From NCBI GenBank assembly GCA_003248395.1, contig QFNA01000075.1, positions 1-18,853 of the forward strand: a stretch of 18,853 nucleotides of DNA, written 5' to 3'. The DNA is from Citromicrobium sp. (lineage in GTDB: Bacteria > Pseudomonadota > Alphaproteobacteria > Sphingomonadales > Sphingomonadaceae). A program made the position numbers and the translations under genes. Shown piece by piece: positions 13,851 to 18,853 of the stretch. Below the pieces are notes generated by a model. It was not told where the DNA came from. It saw only the letters and a program-made list of their open reading frames with translations, and searched no databases. Every line of letters begins with the position of its first letter. The first letter of the stretch is position 1.

Positions 13851-16800
13851 ATGCCATACAAGCCCTTTGTCCCCCTGCGCGTGCTCTCGGCCTATTCGAT
13901 GCTCGAAGGGGCTATCGATCCCAAGGCCATGGCCAAGCTGGCAAAGGAACGCGGCTTCCCCGCCATCGCCATGGCAGACCGCAACGGGCTTTATGGTGCG
14001 GTCATGTTCGCCAATGCCTGCAAAGCGGAAGGCGTGCAGCCGATCACGGGAACGCTGCTGGGCGTGGCGCGCGACGAGGAAGGACGCGTGGTCGATTACC
14101 TGCCGCTCTATGCCCAGAGCGAGGCGGGTTACGACAATCTCTGCCATCTCGTGTCCAAGGCGCATCTCGACCGCCCGTTAGAGTTCGAACCGCACATTCG
14201 GATGGAGGACCTAGAAGGGCGCACCGAGGGCCTGATCGCCCTGACCGGCGCAAGCGAGGGCGGGGTAACCAAGCTGCTCGCCGAAGGCCAGCGGAGCCAT
14301 GCCCTGGCGATGCTCGACAGGCTCGAAGTGCTGTTCCCCGACCGGCTTTATGTCGAGCTGGCAAGGCGCGGCAATCCGGTGGAGGAGGGGGCCGAGGTGG
14401 CGTTGATCGATCTCGCCTATGAGCGCGATTTGCCGCTGGTCGCGACCAACCCCGCGAATTTCGCCGAACCGCATATGTACAAAGCGCATGACGCCATGTT
14501 GTGCATCGCCAATTCGACGCATATCGATGCGGATGAGCGGCCCAAGTCGAACCCTGAAAGCTACGTCAAAACGGCTCACATGATGGAGGAGGCGTTCGAG
14601 GATCTGCCCGAGGCGACCGCGAACACGCTCGTGATCGCCCAGCGTTGCGCCTATGCGCCGCCCTATCGCGATCCCATCCTGCCCAGCCTTGCAGGCGATC
14701 TCGAAGGCGAGGCGCGGATGCTGGACGAGGATGCGCGTCGCGGCCTCGAAAAACGTCTCGAACCCTATGGCGAGATGCGCGAGGACGAGCGCAAATTCTA
14801 TTTCGACCGGCTCGATTACGAAGTGGGCATCATCAACCAGATGGGCTTTCCGGGGTACTTCCTGATCGTTGCCGATTTCATCAAATGGGCCAAGGATCAG
14901 GACATTCCCGTGGGGCCGGGCCGCGGTTCGGGTGCGGGCAGCCTCGTCGCCTGGGCGCTGACGATTACCGATCTCGACCCGATCCAGCTGGGGTTGCTGT
15001 TCGAGCGCTTCCTCAATCCCGAGCGCGTCTCGATGCCGGACTTCGATATCGACTTCTGCGAAACGCGGCGCGGCGAGGTGATCCGCTATGTCCAGGCGAA
15101 ATACGGCCATGATCATGTCGCGCAGATCATCACTTTCGGTAAGCTGAAGGCGCGCGCCGTGCTGCGCGATACGGGCCGCATTCTCCAGATGAGCTACGGA
15201 CACGTCGATCGCATTTGCAAGATGGTGCCGAACCACCCGACCGATCCGTGGACGCTCCCGCGCGCGCTCAATGGCGCAGCGGACTTCAAGGCCGAATACG
15301 ATAACGACAACGAGGTCAAACGCCTGATAGACCTTGCGATGCAGCTGGAAGGTTTCCCGCGCAACAGCTCGACTCATGCGGCGGGTGTGGTGATCGGAGA
15401 CCGTCCGCTGGAGAAGCTGGTCCCGCTATATCGCGATCCGCGATCCGACATGCCGGTGACGCAATACGACATGAAGAATGTCGAGAGCAGCGGCCTGGTC
15501 AAATTCGACTTCCTCGGGTTGAAGACGTTGTCGGTGCTCAAGAAGGCGACCGACCTGCTCAAGAAGCGCGATATCGCAATCGATCTGTCTAAGCTCGAAC
15601 TGGACGATAAGGCAGTCTACGAACTGATGAAGGCCGGTAACACGGTGGGTGTGTTCCAGCTGGAATCGGAAGGCATGCGGCGCACGCTGACGGCGGTGAG
15701 GCCGACCAATTTCGGCGACATCATCGCGCTCGTCTCGCTCTATCGACCCGGCCCGATGGACAACATCCCGCTGTTCGGAAAGCGCAAGGCGGGCGAGGTG
15801 CCGATCGAATATCCGCACGAAAAGCTCGAAGGCATCCTGTCCGAAACCTACGGCATCTTCGTCTACCAGGAGCAGGTGATGCAGGCGGCGCAGATCCTTG
15901 CCGGATATTCGCTCGGCGATGCCGACCTGCTGCGCCGCGCGATGGGCAAGAAGGTACAGGCCGAAATGGACGCCCAGCGCGAACGCTTCGTGGCGGGCTG
16001 CAAGGAGGTCAGCGGGATCGAGAAGGGCAAGGCCAACGAATTGTTCGACTTGATCGACAAGTTCGCCGGCTACGGCTTTAACAAGTCGCACGCCGCCGCC
16101 TATGCCTTGCTCGCTTACCAGACGGCGTGGCTCAAGGCGCATTATCCGGAGGAGTTCTTCGCAGCCTCGATGTGCTTCGACATGCACCAGTCGGAGAAGC
16201 TGACCATCTTCGTCGACGATGCGCGGCGTCAGGGGATTGCGGTGGAGCCGCCCTGCATCAACCGGTCCGAGGCCGAGTTCACCGTCGAGCAGACCGATCA
16301 CGGCTATGCCGTTCGCTATGCGCTCGCAGGGATCCGCAACGTCGGCGAGCGGGCGATGGAGACGATTGTGGCCGAGCGGGAAGCATCCGGGCGGTTCGAC
16401 AGCCTGCAGGATTTGTTCGAGCGCATTCCGAGAGGGTCGATGAATTCGCGCCAGCTTGAAGCACTGGCCTGCTCGGGCGCCCTGGATTCGCTGGAGCCGA
16501 ACCGCGCGAAAGTGTTTGCCAATGCCGATATGCTGCTCGCGGTGGCGGATGCCGCAGACCGTGAGCGCACCAGCGGCCAGGCGAGCATGTTTGGCGGTGA
16601 CGACGCGCCCGGCGAAACGCTGCGCCTGCGCGAGGTCGAGGACTGGCCGCGTTCCGAACGCATGGCAAAGGAGCGCGAGAATTTCGGCTTCTACTTCTCC
16701 GCCCACCCGGTTGCCGCCTGGAAGAACATCGCCTCTGCCAATGGGGCGCGGAACTATGCCTCGCTGATGGCGGGCGGGGCGCCCGCTGGCGGTCGTTCCA

Positions 16801-17324
16801 ATGCGGTGATGGCGGCGATGGTCGAGAAGGTGAACAAGGGCACCACACGCCGCGGCAAGCCTTTCGTTCGCGCCGATTTCTCCGACAGCACCGGCCAGTT
16901 CAGTGCGGCCTGTTTCGAAGAGGGCATGGTCGAGCGGTTCCAGAAATGGGCCGACGAACAGACTTGCGTCCTCCTGCAAGTGGAACTCGATTCCCCGAGC
17001 CCCGAGGAACCGCCGCGAATCACGGTGCGCGGGGGCACGCCGCTGAGCGAGGTGAAAGGATCTACTCCGATGATCCTCACGCTCGACATCCTCGATGTCG
17101 CGGCGGTGGAATCGCTTCAGCGAGAATTGTCCGAAGTCGCCGATGGCAAGGATGAGGTGGTCGTGACGCTACGGATCGGCGGAGAGCTTGAACCGACGAT
17201 GCATCTGGGCCGGGCATTCTCGCTCGATGGCGAGCTTGCAGAGCGCTTGGCAAGCGTGCCGGGGCTTGCCAAGGTGCAACTCGACAAGCGGCGCGGCGGC
17301 TCGCACCTTCGCCTCGTCGCCTGA
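13851..17324 (+). CDS. dnaE: DNA polymerase III alpha subunit
   Basis: The 1157-residue product is a full-length replicative polymerase (E. coli DnaE has 1160). The palm acids are in P-D-F-D-I-D-F (396-402; D397 and D399), and the third is D553 in V-K-F-D-F-L-G. Other marks are G-P-G-R-G-S-G-A-G-S-L-V-A, T-Y-G-I-F-V-Y-Q-E-Q-V-M and G-F-N-K-S-H-A-A-A-Y. A likely beta-clamp-binding peptide is Q-A-S-M-F (910-914), followed by an OB-fold region and a variable C-terminus. The N-terminal PHP domain lacks metal ligands (L12, A14 and R44 where active forms have His/Asp/His), so proofreading presumably depends on a separate epsilon subunit. I chose ATG 13851 (M-P-Y-K-P-F-V-P-L-R) to match the family start; GTG 13812 would add 13 atypical residues. 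Neither start has a clear Shine-Dalgarno. Confidence 0.96.
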   Translation: MPYKPFVPLRVLSAYSMLEGAIDPKAMAKLAKERGFPAIAMADRNGLYGAVMFANACKAEGVQPITGTLLGVARDEEGRVVDYLPLYAQSEAGYDNLCHLVSKAHLDRPLEFEPHIRMEDLEGRTEGLIALTGASEGGVTKLLAEGQRSHALAMLDRLEVLFPDRLYVELARRGNPVEEGAEVALIDLAYERDLPLVATNPANFAEPHMYKAHDAMLCIANSTHIDADERPKSNPESYVKTAHMMEEAFEDLPEATANTLVIAQRCAYAPPYRDPILPSLAGDLEGEARMLDEDARRGLEKRLEPYGEMREDERKFYFDRLDYEVGIINQMGFPGYFLIVADFIKWAKDQDIPVGPGRGSGAGSLVAWALTITDLDPIQLGLLFERFLNPERVSMPDFDIDFCETRRGEVIRYVQAKYGHDHVAQIITFGKLKARAVLRDTGRILQMSYGHVDRICKMVPNHPTDPWTLPRALNGAADFKAEYDNDNEVKRLIDLAMQLEGFPRNSSTHAAGVVIGDRPLEKLVPLYRDPRSDMPVTQYDMKNVESSGLVKFDFLGLKTLSVLKKATDLLKKRDIAIDLSKLELDDKAVYELMKAGNTVGVFQLESEGMRRTLTAVRPTNFGDIIALVSLYRPGPMDNIPLFGKRKAGEVPIEYPHEKLEGILSETYGIFVYQEQVMQAAQILAGYSLGDADLLRRAMGKKVQAEMDAQRERFVAGCKEVSGIEKGKANELFDLIDKFAGYGFNKSHAAAYALLAYQTAWLKAHYPEEFFAASMCFDMHQSEKLTIFVDDARRQGIAVEPPCINRSEAEFTVEQTDHGYAVRYALAGIRNVGERAMETIVAEREASGRFDSLQDLFERIPRGSMNSRQLEALACSGALDSLEPNRAKVFANADMLLAVADAADRERTSGQASMFGGDDAPGETLRLREVEDWPRSERMAKERENFGFYFSAHPVAAWKNIASANGARNYASLMAGGAPAGGRSNAVMAAMVEKVNKGTTRRGKPFVRADFSDSTGQFSAACFEEGMVERFQKWADEQTCVLLQVELDSPSPEEPPRITVRGGTPLSEVKGSTPMILTLDILDVAAVESLQRELSEVADGKDEVVVTLRIGGELEPTMHLGRAFSLDGELAERLASVPGLAKVQLDKRRGGSHLRLVA

Positions 17325-17329
17325 AGAGA

Positions 17330-17346
17330 CGCCCTGCGAAAGGGCG
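17330..17346 (+). terminator. Weak hairpin between dnaE and the CoA ligase gene
   Basis: CGCCCT (17330-17335) pairs with AGGGCG (17341-17346) around a GCGAA loop, five bases after the dnaE stop. There is no T-tract. It may protect or attenuate the transcript rather than end it. Confidence 0.3.
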
Positions 17347-17368
17347 CCAAGCGAGGAGAGAGGCTGGA

Positions 17369-18853
17369 ATGCTCGGAGCGATGCAGGACTGGGGCATGCG
17401 CGTGACGCATGTGATCGACCACGCGGCGCGTGAGGCGCCGACGCGCGAAATCGTCACCCGCTGGGCCGATGGAACCGAAACCCGGACCAACTGGGCAGGC
17501 ATCCGCACGGATGCGCTGAAGATGGCGCAGGCCCTGCAAAAGCTGGGCCTCAAACCGGGCGACAAGGTCGCAAGCATCGCGATGAACCATTCGCGCCACC
17601 TCGTAAGCTGGTTCGGCGTCGCTGGCATGGGCGGCGTGCTGCACACGGTGAATCCGCGGCTGTTCGAGGACCAGCTCGAATACATCGTCAACCATGCGGA
17701 CGACCGCGTGGTGATCTACGACGCGATGTTCCAGCCCATCGTAGACAAGATGCGCGATCGCTGGCCGAATGTGGAGCATTACATCTGCTTCGATTCCGGC
17801 GAGCACACCACTGCGTTCGAAGACTGGATCGGCGCCGAAGACGGCAATTTCGAATGGATCGAAGGGAGCGAGCGCGATCCCTGCATGATCTGCTATACCA
17901 GCGGCACCACGGGCAATCCCAAGGGTGTCCAGTACGAGCATCGCAGCACGATGATGCATGCCATGTCGGGGCTCCAGCCTGCCGCATTCGGTTTCAACGC
18001 TGCGAGCGCGATGCTGCCCGTGGTGCCGATGTTCCACGCGGCGAGCTGGGGTCTGCCCTACGCCGGGGCGATGGCCGGCATCAAATTCGTGTTCAGCGCG
18101 GTCAATGATCCTGCGGTGCTCCACGAGTTGATGCTGAAAGAGGGCGTGACCGATAGCGCGGGCGTACCCACCGTTTGGCTGGCGCATTTCCAGTATTGCG
18201 ATGCGCAGGGCATCGATCTGCCTCCGCTCAAGGTAGCGACCATCGGCGGATCGGCCGCGCCTCGGTTCATGATCGAACGGCTGATGAAGAACGGCACGCG
18301 TGTCCAGCACGCCTGGGGGATGACCGAGACCAGCCCGATCGGCACGGTGGGCGGGCCCACGGCGGACTGGGACGAGCTCAGCTTCGACGAGAAGGTCGCC
18401 AAGACCATGAAGCAGGGCAGGCCGATCTTCGGTGTGGAGCTGCGCACGGTCGACCTCGACGATTTCACCAAGGTCCTGCCGCGCGATGGCGAGACCAGCG
18501 GGGCCTTACAGATCCGCGGCCCGTGGATCATCAAGCGCTACTTCAAGGCGGAGGAAGATGCCGTCACCGAAGATGGCTGGTTCAACACTGGCGATGTCGG
18601 CATCTTGCACCCTGACGGCACGCTGCAGCTGACCGACAGGACCAAGGATGTCATCAAGTCGGGCGGCGAATGGATTTCCTCGGTCGAGCTGGAGAATGCC
18701 GCCGTGGGTCATCCCGCCGTGGCGGAGGCGGCGTGTATCGGGATGCCGCATCCGAAGTGGGACGAGCGGCCGGTGCTGTTCGTCGTGCGCAAGGACGATT
18801 GCGAGTGCTGCGCCGACGACATCACGGCGTTCCTGTCGGACAAGGTGGCGAAG
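17369..18853 (+). CDS. Fatty-acid--CoA ligase (acyl-adenylate-forming), 3' end beyond the window
   Basis: The frame from ATG 17369 stays open for 495 codons to the window edge. A GAGGAGAG stretch lies about ten bases upstream of the start. Adenylation motifs are Y-T-S-G-T-T-G-N-P-K-G (176-186), W-G-M-T-E-T-S-P in the middle, T-G-D-V-G, and D-R-T-K-D-V-I-K-S-G-G-E-W-I-S-S-V-E, which starts the mobile C-terminal domain. The invariant C-terminal lysine lies past the window. The enzyme activates a carboxylic acid with ATP and joins it to CoA. The M-F-H-A-A-S-W-G-L-P-Y region resembles medium/long-chain acyl-CoA ligases, and the long linker before D-D-F-T-K is normal in that group. Chain-length preference cannot be read from sequence. 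It follows dnaE by 44 bases. Confidence 0.93.
   Translation, partial: MLGAMQDWGMRVTHVIDHAAREAPTREIVTRWADGTETRTNWAGIRTDALKMAQALQKLGLKPGDKVASIAMNHSRHLVSWFGVAGMGGVLHTVNPRLFEDQLEYIVNHADDRVVIYDAMFQPIVDKMRDRWPNVEHYICFDSGEHTTAFEDWIGAEDGNFEWIEGSERDPCMICYTSGTTGNPKGVQYEHRSTMMHAMSGLQPAAFGFNAASAMLPVVPMFHAASWGLPYAGAMAGIKFVFSAVNDPAVLHELMLKEGVTDSAGVPTVWLAHFQYCDAQGIDLPPLKVATIGGSAAPRFMIERLMKNGTRVQHAWGMTETSPIGTVGGPTADWDELSFDEKVAKTMKQGRPIFGVELRTVDLDDFTKVLPRDGETSGALQIRGPWIIKRYFKAEEDAVTEDGWFNTGDVGILHPDGTLQLTDRTKDVIKSGGEWISSVELENAAVGHPAVAEAACIGMPHPKWDERPVLFVVRKDDCECCADDITAFLSDKVAK

Noticed and set aside
15426..16979. 517-residue open frame on the minus strand inside dnaE
   Set aside because: It is antisense to a clear DnaE coding region, rich in Arg/His/Leu with no recognisable motifs, and typical of shadow frames in GC-rich DNA.

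Overview
The window looks like a chromosomal stretch of an alphaproteobacterium of the Sphingomonadales, most likely an Erythrobacteraceae (Erythrobacter/Qipengyuania-like) member. This rests on high GC, tight gene packing, and protein sequences (KorA, LolC, DnaE, Cfa) that read like that family as I remember it. No database search was possible. No tRNA, rRNA, CRISPR array, prophage or classical insertion sequence was seen.

Layout. (1) 1-2832: 2-oxoacid:ferredoxin oxidoreductase locus. It holds the 3' part of korA, a lower-GC gene for a small four-helix membrane protein, and korB, which is split by an out-of-frame internal deletion. (2) 2842-3283: a GxxExxY (PDDEXK-like) gene enclosed by 26-bp imperfect inverted repeats, which looks like a small inserted cassette. 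(3) 3508-4482: a YdjM/DUF457-type membrane metal-dependent hydrolase. (4) 4507-9239: a PAP2 phosphatase on the minus strand, diverging from a photolyase - Cfa-like methyltransferase - lipoprotein serine hydrolase operon. The 41-bp divergent gap carries a nearly palindromic element that matches the alphaproteobacterial general-stress (sigma-EcfG) promoter on both strands. (5) 9231-11337, minus strand: purF followed by an overlapping SDR oxidoreductase. PurF lacks about 28 residues of its glutaminase domain, including the conserved T-S-D-x-E motif. (6) 11517-18853, plus strand: lolC, lolD, a small unknown protein, dnaE (replicative polymerase alpha subunit) and the 5' part of a fatty-acid--CoA ligase.

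How the genes work together. lolC and lolD overlap and form the lipoprotein-release transporter. The phr-cfa-hydrolase operon fits protection of DNA and membranes against light and oxidative stress. korA and korB should form one enzyme, but korB as written cannot encode a normal subunit. The two internal deletions (korB and purF) fall in the most conserved cores of otherwise normal genes. They are either real lesions or assembly errors, and should be checked against reads before any biological reading. The most interesting biology is the inverted-repeat-bounded GxxExxY cassette and the bidirectional, near-leaderless stress promoter.
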